A DNA stretch of 64,000 bases from CAYOHR01 sp964512145 (lineage in GTDB: Bacteria; Bacteroidota; Bacteroidia; Flavobacteriales_G; JALEGO01), in contig CAZEIM010000002.1 of the NCBI GenBank assembly GCA_964512145.1, positions 54,299 through 118,298 on the forward strand. Reading direction: 5' to 3'. The position numbers and the translations under genes are program-made. The notes under the pieces are model-generated. The model did not search any database, was not told where the DNA came from, and saw nothing but the letters and a program-made list of their open reading frames with translations. Positions within the stretch are counted from its first letter, which is position 1; the number at the start of each line of letters is the position of its first letter. Below, one piece after another: positions 38,620-46,269 of this stretch.

Positions 38620-39537
38620 ATGATAAAACGTACCCTTTACATTGGCAACCCGGCATACTTAAGCTTGCAAAATGCCCAGTTGCTTTTACGCCAAAATACC
38701 CAAGATAATACGGCCGAAAAAACAGAAGTTAAAGCCAGTATCCCTATTGAAGATATCGGTATTGTGGTATTAGATAATTCCCAAATAACCATTACCCACG
38801 GTTTATTAGATGCCTTGCTTCAAAACAATGTAGCCCTAATATCGTGTGATAAAACACACCACCCTACCGGCCTGCTTATGCCTTTAAGTGGCAATACTAT
38901 ACAAAACGAACGGTTTAGGGCTCAAATACAAGCCAGTGAACCTTTAAAAAAACAATTATGGGCACAAACCATTACATATAAAATTCAAAACCAAAGCAAA
39001 GTATTGCAAAAAAATAATTTGCCGTTTGCATATATTGATGCATTACATAAATATATTAAAAGTGGAGATACCGATAATTGCGAGGCAACAGCAGCAGCCT
39101 ATTATTGGCAACATCTGTTTCCAAACATACCGGGTTTTAAAAGACATAGGGAAGGAGCTCCTCCTAACCATTATTTTAACTACGGCTATGCTATTTTGCG
39201 TGCCACTATGGCTCGTAGCATTGTTTCTGCCGGCCTGTTGCCCACGTTGGGTATACATCATCAAAACCGTTATAATGCGTATTGTTTAGCCGATGATTTA
39301 ATGGAGCCCTACCGTCCTTTTGTTGATTTGTTGGTGCTGGATGTAATTCAACAATTTGGTGAACAAAGCGAACTTACCAAAGAAATAAAAGCTCATTTGC
39401 TAAAAATTCCTGTTTTAGATGTAATACTAAACGATGAAAAAAGTCCCTTAATGATAGCTACTCAACGCACTGCTGTAAGTTTGGTAAAATGCTATAATGG
39501 GGAACAGCGTAAACTTGTTTATCCTAAAATGGTATGA
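38620..39537 (+). CDS. cas1: CRISPR-associated integrase Cas1
   Basis: A 305-aa protein that inserts new spacers together with Cas2. The N-terminal beta domain opens IKRTLYIGNPAYLS. The metal site residues are seen as Glu in DNCEATAAAYYW (about 150), His in LGIHHQNRYN (about 207) and Asp in CLADDLMEPYRPFVD (about 217-221). It begins 39 bp after cas9 and overlaps cas2 by 4 bp (ATGA), so adaptation genes are coupled. The base composition is a little less AT-rich than cas9. Confidence 0.96.
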   Translation: MIKRTLYIGNPAYLSLQNAQLLLRQNTQDNTAEKTEVKASIPIEDIGIVVLDNSQITITHGLLDALLQNNVALISCDKTHHPTGLLMPLSGNTIQNERFRAQIQASEPLKKQLWAQTITYKIQNQSKVLQKNNLPFAYIDALHKYIKSGDTDNCEATAAAYYWQHLFPNIPGFKRHREGAPPNHYFNYGYAILRATMARSIVSAGLLPTLGIHHQNRYNAYCLADDLMEPYRPFVDLLVLDVIQQFGEQSELTKEIKAHLLKIPVLDVILNDEKSPLMIATQRTAVSLVKCYNGEQRKLVYPKMV

Positions 39538-39878
39538 ATTCAACGTTCGAACGCCTAAATGCCTATCGTGTTATGTGGACCTTAGTTATGTACGATTTGC
39601 CTACCGAAACTAAAAAACAACGTAAAGCGGCTGCATTATTCAGAAAAAACTTATTAAACGATGGTTTTGCCATGTTTCAATTTAGCATGTATATTCGCCA
39701 CAGTGCCAGTAGTGATAATGCCGATGTACATAAAAAAAGAGTTATACATTCTTTGCCGGAACATGGAAAAGTAGGTATTTTACAAATTACCGATAAACAA
39801 TTTGCCCAAATGGAAATTTACTATGGCGAAAAAAAACAAGAAAAACCAGCTGTTTCACAACAATTAGAGTTGTTTTAG
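39534..39878 (+). CDS. cas2: CRISPR-associated endoribonuclease Cas2
   Basis: A 114-aa partner of Cas1 in spacer acquisition. It has the ferredoxin-like pattern with VMYDLPTETKKQRK (about residues 19-32), FRKNLLNDGFAMFQFSMYIR (about 40-60) and a closing beta strand KVGILQITDKQF. The catalytic-type Asp after VMY is present. Last gene of the cas operon; a hairpin lies 20 bp downstream. Confidence 0.95.
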   Translation: MNSTFERLNAYRVMWTLVMYDLPTETKKQRKAAALFRKNLLNDGFAMFQFSMYIRHSASSDNADVHKKRVIHSLPEHGKVGILQITDKQFAQMEIYYGEKKQEKPAVSQQLELF

Positions 39879-39897
39879 TATATTAACGTTACTCACA

Positions 39898-39929
39898 AAC
39901 TGACGCAATTCGTGTTAATTCCGTCAGTT
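39898..39929. terminator. hairpin downstream of cas2
   Basis: Arms AACTGACG and CGTCAGTT enclose a second 4-bp stem (AATT/AATT) with a 6-nt loop, with one C-C mismatch between them. A U-rich stretch appears only ten bases later, so the terminator role is probable but not certain. Confidence 0.5.
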
Positions 39930-39965
39930 ATACGGGCTCTTTTAAAAAAGAATATGCTATGTATG

Positions 39966-41108
39966 TTAATACAACTCATATTCCAACAAACGAGCATCAA
40001 TATTGGCGTTGTAAAATTCTATTTTTCGGTTCGATTTTAATCCTATATGTTTTGAGGCTTCTATGTTCCCTGTAAATATATAACCGGTATATCCTTTAGC
40101 TTGTTGCTTTAAAAAATCGCCTATGCTTTTATACAGAGGAATTAATTGCTCACTATTACCTAATCGTTCACCGTATTCAGGATTAATATAAATTACCCCA
40201 TTGGGGGTAGAAGGTAAGGGAGTATCTTTAAAATCGCAAACATGCCATTCAATACCATTTTCCACTTCGGCATATTGCGCGTTTATTTTAGCTTGTTCAA
40301 TTGCTTCAACTCTAATATCGCTTGCAATAATGGTAAGTTTTTTATCTATTACCTGATCTCGCAATTTTTTTCTAAGGTTTATATAATCCTGTGGATTAAA
40401 ACCCACAAAATGTTTAAATGAGTAGTTATTTCTAAATAATCCCGGAGCTTGGTTAGTTGCTATTAAATAAGCTTCTATGGCTAATGTGCCACTACCACAC
40501 ATGGGATTAACAAATGGGCCTTTTTGATTCCATTTTCCGGCCAATATGGTAGCGCTTGCTAAAGCCTCAAGCATAGGTGCTTTTCCTGGTATTTGTCTGT
40601 AGCTATGTTTGGTTAATGTTTCACCCGATGTGTCTATAAAAATTTCGGCTTGTTCGTTTATCCAATGTAAGTGCACAACTGCTTTATCTAAATCCGGACC
40701 TGAATTAGGACGTGTTCCGGTTTTTTTTCGTATTTTATCTACTATGGCATCTTTTACTTTAACATTTGCAAATAGGTTATTTTGGATACTGGGATTATTA
40801 ACATAAGAGGTAACGGAAACATATCCATCCGGAACTAAAATTTCTTCCCAAGGAAGCTCTGTTATTTTTTTATATAATTCATCCGAATTTGATGCTTTAA
40901 AGCGCTCTAATGAAAATAATACCTGACTGGCACAACGCAAGTTTAAATTTAACACCATACAGTCTGTCATGCTACCTTGTAGTGTTAGCCCTGTAGCGAA
41001 TATATTTTCTGCATTGTAGCCTAAGCGTTTTAATTCAATATGAACAAAAGGCGATAATCTTTTTTGACACGTTATTACGATTGTACTTTGCTTAGAAAAA
41101 ATATTCAT
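39966..41108 (-). CDS. THUMP-domain class I SAM-dependent RNA methyltransferase (RlmL-like)
   Basis: A 380-aa protein. THUMP domain lies at about 45-155, and the N6-type methyltransferase fold follows with NPMCGSGTLAIEA (about 203), a second SAM strand IIASDIRVEAIEQAK and the catalytic NPEYGERLG (about 308). This is the first half of the RlmK/L pattern that modifies guanine 2445 of 23S rRNA in E. coli; the RlmK half is absent, as is usual in Bacteroidetes. The final 16 codons are identical to the 47-bp repeat at 33157. The gene ends just beyond the CRISPR-Cas locus and overlaps purN by 4 bp. Confidence 0.9.
   Translation of the reverse strand: MNIFSKQSTIVITCQKRLSPFVHIELKRLGYNAENIFATGLTLQGSMTDCMVLNLNLRCASQVLFSLERFKASNSDELYKKITELPWEEILVPDGYVSVTSYVNNPSIQNNLFANVKVKDAIVDKIRKKTGTRPNSGPDLDKAVVHLHWINEQAEIFIDTSGETLTKHSYRQIPGKAPMLEALASATILAGKWNQKGPFVNPMCGSGTLAIEAYLIATNQAPGLFRNNYSFKHFVGFNPQDYINLRKKLRDQVIDKKLTIIASDIRVEAIEQAKINAQYAEVENGIEWHVCDFKDTPLPSTPNGVIYINPEYGERLGNSEQLIPLYKSIGDFLKQQAKGYTGYIFTGNIEASKHIGLKSNRKIEFYNANIDARLLEYELY
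39976..40022 (+). repeat. right copy of 47-bp direct repeat flanking the CRISPR-Cas locus
   Basis: Identical to 33157-33203. This copy is the in-frame 3' end of the intact methyltransferase gene. Confidence 0.95.
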
Positions 41109-41662
41109 AACGTACTTAATACAAAGTTTTCGATAATACCGGGGTACATTTTATTTTCGGCATTTTTAACTTTTTCTTGAAGAGACTCAGCGGTTTCGTT
41201 AGCCAGTATGGGTATCATGTGTTGAAAAATAATATCGCCTTTGTCGTACTCTTCATTTACTTTGTGTACGGTAAATCCAGAATTTTTATCGCCACTATTT
41301 ATTACAGCTCTGTGAACATGTATCCCATACATACCTTTTCCTCCAAATTTTGGCAGTAAAGATGGATGAATATTAATAATTCTATTTGTATAATGTTTTA
41401 GCAAATTTTCAGATATTTTCCATAAGAAACCTGCTAAAATAATATGACTAACCTTGTGTGATTTTAAAAATTGTATGAGAGACTCTTTTGAAAGCTCATC
41501 TTTAGAATGTAGATAAAATACATTTTGAATAGCATCATTTTTCCAGCTTAAGTTATTGCTAACTAAACAGGCTATTTTTATAGTTGGGTGGCTTTTAAAA
41601 TATTCTGAAATTTTTAGCGCATTTGATCCTTGTCCCGATATAAATATTGCCAAATTATACAT
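41105..41662 (-). CDS. purN: phosphoribosylglycinamide formyltransferase
   Basis: About 185 aa. It transfers a formyl group from 10-formyl-THF to GAR in purine synthesis. FISGQGSNA (about residues 6-14) binds the phosphate, and catalytic Asn, His and Asp appear in INIHPSLLPKF (about 100-110) and VNEEYDKGDII (about 138-148). The start at ATG 41662 puts the phosphate loop at the usual distance; another in-frame ATG at 41677 overlaps the gldD end. It lies in the leftward run from ssb to the methyltransferase. Confidence 0.9.
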   Translation of the reverse strand: MYNLAIFISGQGSNALKISEYFKSHPTIKIACLVSNNLSWKNDAIQNVFYLHSKDELSKESLIQFLKSHKVSHIILAGFLWKISENLLKHYTNRIINIHPSLLPKFGGKGMYGIHVHRAVINSGDKNSGFTVHKVNEEYDKGDIIFQHMIPILANETAESLQEKVKNAENKMYPGIIENFVLSTL

Positions 41663-41667
41663 GGTAT

Positions 41668-42273
41668 TTACTTCCATTGAATAGTTTCTATTATTTTCTC
41701 AATATCTTTTTGTAAATATTGTATTACGGGTTTCAACGAATCTTCGTTGGGAGCATGATTAAAATATATGGAACCTCTTAAAAAATTTTTATTCATATCG
41801 CTCACATGAAACTGTAAAGGAGTAGCGGCATCTCCCGATAAAATATAAACCATAGCAAATTTATTGAGCAGGCTGTCGGTAAAACTTTTTTCTCGAATGG
41901 CACTAGCTTTAATGGTGTGGTTGTAAACTAATGTTCTTGATTCTTCTATATACGTTTGTATATCATCTTTTTTTCCTGGTTTATAACTTATATAAATTGT
42001 GGCATTATAGCTCGGATAAATAATAATTATCCAGCAGGGTTCGGACTGTTTTTGCTCAGAGGGTTTAATAATGGTATTTGAATTTACTAAAAAACTATAT
42101 GCACAGGAGGTATCGAATGGAATGTAATTGGCTTGCGGTACATTGACTCTAGGATATATTTTAGGTTTAGGAGTATACGTAGTTTCTTCGCAAGAAGAAT
42201 AAATGAATAGTATACATACATAAGATATTAAACGATACGTATGGATTGGATTAATAAAACACGAGAAATTCAT
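41668..42273 (-). CDS. gldD: gliding motility lipoprotein GldD
   Basis: A 201-aa lipoprotein (lipobox IYSSC, Cys about residue 28). The segment YTPKPKIYPRVNVPQ after the Cys and the C-terminal LQKDIEKIIETIQWK helix match GldD. GldD is needed for gliding and type 9 secretion in Flavobacterium. The gene overlaps gldE by 4 bp and lies in the conserved ssb-gldE-gldD order, which supports the name strongly. The T9SS cargo proteins in this window are likely clients of the same machine. Confidence 0.9.
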   Translation of the reverse strand: MNFSCFINPIHTYRLISYVCILFIYSSCEETTYTPKPKIYPRVNVPQANYIPFDTSCAYSFLVNSNTIIKPSEQKQSEPCWIIIIYPSYNATIYISYKPGKKDDIQTYIEESRTLVYNHTIKASAIREKSFTDSLLNKFAMVYILSGDAATPLQFHVSDMNKNFLRGSIYFNHAPNEDSLKPVIQYLQKDIEKIIETIQWK

Positions 42274-43589
42274 GTATTTGGTAAAGTTACTTTTATTTGC
42301 TTAATTTTTCGTTTATCGGCAGACTCGATTAAAAAGTGATAGTTGTAAAAAGTGATTTTTTCGTTTTTTTGTGGAATTTTACCGGTTATTTCTAAAATAA
42401 ATCCGGCCAATGTTTCTGCTGTTCCTTTTTGTTTTTCGAAGGGTTGTGGGTCGATTTGTAATATCTTATAAAAGTCTGTTAATAACACTCTAGCCTCAAA
42501 CACGTAATTTTTTTCATCAATTTTTGTGTAGTTAATATCTTCATCATCATACTCATCGGTAATGTCGCCTACAATTTCCTCTAGGATATCTTCTAAGGTA
42601 ACAATACCAGATGTTCCTCCATACTCATCAACTACAACAGCCATATGAATTTTTTTATCTTGAAATTCTTTTAGTAAGTCGTCAATTTTTTTGTTTTCGG
42701 GAACAAAAAAAGCCGGACGTAATATTGTTTGCCATTTAAAATGTGGGTTGTTAATGTGAGGTAACAAGTCCTTAATGTTTATAATTCCTTCAATTTTATC
42801 GAAAGTTTCTTTATAAACAGGGATACGAGAATAACCATGTTCATTAATTAAACGGAGTAATTCGTCAAAGTCGGTTTCTATGTCTATAGCTACCGCGTAC
42901 ATTCGGGGCTTCATAATTTGGCTTACCTCCAATGTGCCAAATTTAACAATGCCTTGCAGGATTTTTTTATCGTCTTCATTTTGTATGCTTTCTGAGGTAA
43001 GCTCTAATGCATGCGAAAGTTCATTTACAGATATCCCTTTATTTTTATTTTCAAAAAATGTATCTAAAAAATTTGTGGATGAAATAAGAATTGAACTAAG
43101 TGGGGAAAATAATTTTTGACAATACATCATAAAAGGACTCACATATTCAGCTACTTTTAATGGATTAGTATTGGCGAATATTTTAGGTAATATTTCGCCA
43201 AAAAGCAATAATATGGTAGTTACCAATACTACTTGAATAATAAAGTAAAGCGTTGGGTTATCACTTGTTATAAATAGACTAATTAAGTAGGTTGATAAAA
43301 TAACAATAGAGATATTCACTAAATTATTGCCTATTAAAATTGTGGCCAATAGTTTTTTGGGCCTGTCTAACAACTCTAGAATATATTGGTGAGATTTTTT
43401 AGTGCTTTCATTCAGTCGTTTTTTTTGTTCTGGAGATAATGAAAATAATGCGACTTCAGAAGCCGAGATAACAGCTGAAAAACAAAGCAGAATAAATACC
43501 AATAACAGTAAAGGCAAGTTTTCTACCTGCAACCAAATTAACACATTAATAATACTCGGATAAGGATCTGCTGAATCACCTTCGGGCAT
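42270..43589 (-). CDS. gldE: gliding motility-associated protein GldE (CNNM/CorC family)
   Basis: A 439-aa membrane protein. A DUF21/CNNM transmembrane domain with four spans occupies about residues 15-195 (SEVALFSLSPEQKK is its hallmark). Two CBS domains (about 205-340, with MKPRMYAVAID and VVVDEYGGTSGIVTLEDILEEIVG) and a CorC_HlyC domain (350-435) follow. Homologs are linked to metal ion transport. In flavobacteria GldE supports GldD; the present 4-bp overlap with gldD agrees. Confidence 0.9.
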   Translation of the reverse strand: MPEGDSADPYPSIINVLIWLQVENLPLLLLVFILLCFSAVISASEVALFSLSPEQKKRLNESTKKSHQYILELLDRPKKLLATILIGNNLVNISIVILSTYLISLFITSDNPTLYFIIQVVLVTTILLLFGEILPKIFANTNPLKVAEYVSPFMMYCQKLFSPLSSILISSTNFLDTFFENKNKGISVNELSHALELTSESIQNEDDKKILQGIVKFGTLEVSQIMKPRMYAVAIDIETDFDELLRLINEHGYSRIPVYKETFDKIEGIINIKDLLPHINNPHFKWQTILRPAFFVPENKKIDDLLKEFQDKKIHMAVVVDEYGGTSGIVTLEDILEEIVGDITDEYDDEDINYTKIDEKNYVFEARVLLTDFYKILQIDPQPFEKQKGTAETLAGFILEITGKIPQKNEKITFYNYHFLIESADKRKIKQIKVTLPNT

Positions 43590-43602
43590 AACGTATTAAA
43601 TA

Positions 43603-44067
43603 TTAAAATGGTAAATCATCATCCATTGGAGTATCCAATGCCTGTGATACAGAATCAGAGTTTGCTGAAACACTCGATGCTGAGGGTGCTTTAACTTCAT
43701 TATAACTGGAGTTTACACCAGGTTGCGAATACCCCGTGTCTTTTGCTCCTCCCAACATGGTCATAGTATCGGCAACAATTTCGGTAGTATATCTTTTGTT
43801 TCCGGTTTGATCTTCCCATGAACGGGTTCTTAACTTACCTTCAATATATACTTGATTACCTTTTTTAAGATATTTCTCAGCTACTTCGGCTAAACCTCTC
43901 CATAACACGATATTATGCCATTCAGTTTGAGTCACTTTTTCACCGTTTTTATTATATTTTTCAGAAGTTGCTAAGGTAAAATTTGCTACGGGTACTCCAC
44001 CTTCTAAGTAACGTACTTCGGGATCCTTGCCTAAATTTCCAATTAAAATAACTTTATTAACGCTCAT
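43603..44067 (-). CDS. ssb: single-stranded DNA-binding protein
   Basis: A 154-aa SSB. The OB fold covers about residues 1-110 (MSVNKVILIGNLGKDPEVR, TEWHNIVLWRGLAEVAEKYL, GNQVYIEGKLRTRSWEDQTG), then a Ser/Asn-rich flexible linker and the acidic tip ending DDDLPF that recruits repair and replication partners. It heads the leftward run with gldE and gldD. Confidence 0.97.
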   Translation of the reverse strand: MSVNKVILIGNLGKDPEVRYLEGGVPVANFTLATSEKYNKNGEKVTQTEWHNIVLWRGLAEVAEKYLKKGNQVYIEGKLRTRSWEDQTGNKRYTTEIVADTMTMLGGAKDTGYSQPGVNSSYNEVKAPSASSVSANSDSVSQALDTPMDDDLPF

Positions 44068-44179
44068 ATTTTTTTAAAGAATAGTAAAAGTACAAAGAAA
44101 AAATGAAATTTTAAAAATTAAGCTTCCCTAATTAATTATGTTAACTTGATTTTTTAACTAAGTGATGATTTTGTTATTT

Positions 44180-44530
44180 TTAAATATGTTTTATCCAATC
44201 ATCAGTTCTTGCAATGATGGCTTTATTTTTGGTTATAATAATTGGCCTTTCTATTAAAACAGGATTTTCATGAAGTATAACACACCATTCGTCATTGGTA
44301 TACTCTTGTTGAGCAAATTTTTCTTTATAAATGGTTTCTTTTTTTCTAATAAAAGGCGCCATATTATTAAATTCTGAAAGGAAAAGAATATTTTTTAGTT
44401 CCTGTACTGATGGGGGATTTTTTAAATACTCTACAATTTTAATTGAAAAGTTTTTGTTTTGTAATAATTTTAGAGCATTACGGCTTTTCCCACAGCGAGG
44501 ATTATGGTATATAGTAACATTTTCAGGCAT
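44180..44530 (-). CDS. arsC: ArsC/Spx-family arsenate reductase-like protein
   Basis: A 116-aa thioredoxin-fold protein. YHNPRCGKSRNALKLL (about residues 8-23) contains the active Cys and the following Arg of glutaredoxin-coupled arsenate reductases; IVEYLKNPPS and ERPIIIT match conserved ArsC segments. No ars operon genes lie nearby, so it may act as a general ArsC-like reductase. It overlaps the end of prfB by 8 bp and is likely co-transcribed with it. Confidence 0.82.
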   Translation of the reverse strand: MPENVTIYHNPRCGKSRNALKLLQNKNFSIKIVEYLKNPPSVQELKNILFLSEFNNMAPFIRKKETIYKEKFAQQEYTNDEWCVILHENPVLIERPIIITKNKAIIARTDDWIKHI

Positions 44531-45606
44531 TGTACTCCATTAAGTATGCCTTAATAAAATCATTTATTTCACCGTTTAGAACAGCATCTACATTACTGGT
44601 TTGATAGTCGGTTCGATGATCTTTTACCCTTCGGTCGTCTAACACATAACTTCTAATTTGTGAACCCCACTCAATTTTCTTTTTTCCGGCTTCAATTTCA
44701 GCTTGCTTTTCTTGTTTTTTACGAAGTTCCAACTCGTATAATTGAGATTTTAGCATTTGCATAGCAAGCTCTCTGTTTGCCAACTGAGATCGCTCTACTT
44801 GACAAACCACTACAATACCCGTAGGTTTATGGGTAAGTTGTACTTTCGTTTCAACTTTGTTTACATTTTGTCCTCCGGCACCACCACTTCTGGAGGTTTG
44901 AATTTCTATTTCGGAAGGATGAATATTTATTTCAATAGAATCGTCCACCAAGGGGTATACATATACCGAAACAAAGGAGGTCATACGTTTACCTTGTGCG
45001 TTAAAAGGACTTACACGAACCAATCGGTGTACACCATTTTCACCTTTTAAATATCCAAAAGCGTAATCGCCAGTAAATTCCAACGTAACGGTTTTAATAC
45101 CAGCAACATCCCCGTCTTGTAAATCTAATTCTTTAACCTTAAATCCATTTTTTTCACCCCACATAATGTACATACGCATAAGCATAGAAGCCCAATCACA
45201 ACTTTCGGTACCTCCTGCTCCGGCTGTAATTTGCAATAAAGCCCCAAATTTATCTTCTTCGGCACCCAACATATTTTTAAATTCCACTTCTTCAAAAACA
45301 TGCACAATGGAATCGTATGCTTGTTGAATTTCTTCTTCCGATACATCCCCGGCTTTGTAAAAATCAAAAAGTACTTCTATATCATCCAATTCTTTGCTAA
45401 GAGTATCGTATTGTTGAACCCAGTTCTTTTTTTCTCGAATACTTTTTACGATAGATTCTGCTTTTTTAGCATCATCCCAAAAATTGGGAGCCAAGGTTTT
45501 TTGTTCTTCGTCTAAATATTGTTCACGTAGAGCATCTACGTCAAAGATGCCTCCTTAGCGCATCCAGGCGTTCACGAAGCGTTTTAATATGTTCTGAGGT
45601 TACCAT
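44523..45606 (-). CDS. prfB: peptide chain release factor 2 (programmed +1 frameshift)
   Basis: About 360 aa once the two frames are joined. Frame one starts with ATG at 45606 (MVTSEHIKTLRERLDALRRH) and stops at TGA 45543-45541; frame two continues from there as DVDALREQYLDEEQKTLAPN. The body has the RF2 tripeptide region (VHRLVRVSPFNAQGKRMTS) and the GGQ loop in SGGAGGQNVNKVET. Release factor 2 ends translation at UGA and UAA. The frameshift makes its synthesis self-limiting: when RF2 is scarce the ribosome slips instead of ending. A TATATTTG box lies 7 bp before the start. Confidence 0.96.
45541..45555 (-). promoter_or_regulatory. prfB programmed +1 frameshift signal
   Basis: On the minus strand the codons read AGG AGG CAT CTT TGA C: a Shine-Dalgarno-like AGGAGG, 3 nt, then the slippery CTT before the in-frame TGA. 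This is the classical RF2 recoding site. Confidence 0.95.
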
Positions 45607-45613
45607 AGTAGCG

Positions 45614-45621
45614 CAAATATA
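45614..45621 (-). promoter_or_regulatory. Bacteroidetes -7 promoter box TATATTTG for prfB
   Basis: Perfect TAnnTTTG match 7 nt before the prfB ATG, in the space after the phosphoesterase gene. Confidence 0.55.
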
Positions 45622-45627
45622 ATACAT

Positions 45628-46269
45628 TTAATCATAATTTATCGGTTCGATGTTTTTATGACCAAAAACATATATGTTGGCCGATTTATTAACTGGTAAA
45701 ATATGTAATCCTGTTAACTGGCCAAAAGCCGGTAAAATACATTGATTTTTTATAATATACATGCAAGGTAACGTTAAAGTTTGTTTTCCTTGTCCCCGTA
45801 TTTTTACACCCGGATGCAAATGACCGCATATATTATTATATACCTTATCAATGCTAGGTTCGTGAGTAAATAATACAGATTCATCTAAATATTCTGTTGT
45901 AGTAAAAATGTTTAATTTTTCGAATAATGTTATTGGTAAAACATCATGATTTCCCAAAATAAGTTTATAGTTTATCTTAGGATATGTTTTAATTAATTTC
46001 TCAAAATCATCCCATTCTGAATTAAATGCACTATGAAATAAATCACCCAAAAAAATAATTTCCTTTGGTTCCAAAACATTAATAAGATGCGTTAAACGAA
46101 TTATGTCCCGATCTTTAGCGTTAGGATGAAGTGAAATGCCGTTTTTCCGAAAGTGTGTTACTTTTCCTAAGTGAATATCGCTAATAACTAATTGTTTTTT
46201 TTTAATTCTAAATAAAGCTTTTTCAGGTAACAATACACTTGGCTCGTTAAATAAATTAATTTTTAGCAT
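45628..46269 (-). CDS. pdeM: ligase-associated DNA damage response metallophosphoesterase (PdeM)
   Basis: A 213-aa calcineurin-like phosphoesterase. Metal motifs: SDIHLGKVTHFRKNGI (about residue 30), LGDLFHSAFNSEWDD (about 75), GNHD (about 106) and CGHLHPGVKIRG (about 148). It is the fourth gene of the helicase-ligase-exonuclease-phosphoesterase repair set that is widespread in bacteria. It overlaps the helicase gene by 14 bp. Confidence 0.88.
   Translation of the reverse strand: MLKINLFNEPSVLLPEKALFRIKKKQLVISDIHLGKVTHFRKNGISLHPNAKDRDIIRLTHLINVLEPKEIIFLGDLFHSAFNSEWDDFEKLIKTYPKINYKLILGNHDVLPITLFEKLNIFTTTEYLDESVLFTHEPSIDKVYNNICGHLHPGVKIRGQGKQTLTLPCMYIIKNQCILPAFGQLTGLHILPVNKSANIYVFGHKNIEPINYD

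Noticed and set aside
39026..39289. Two short open frames overlapping cas1 on both strands
   Set aside because: They are shadows of cas1; no signal or domain.
44523..45543. prfB appears 5'-truncated by an in-frame stop
   Set aside because: The TGA belongs to the known programmed +1 frameshift; the full gene starts at 45606.
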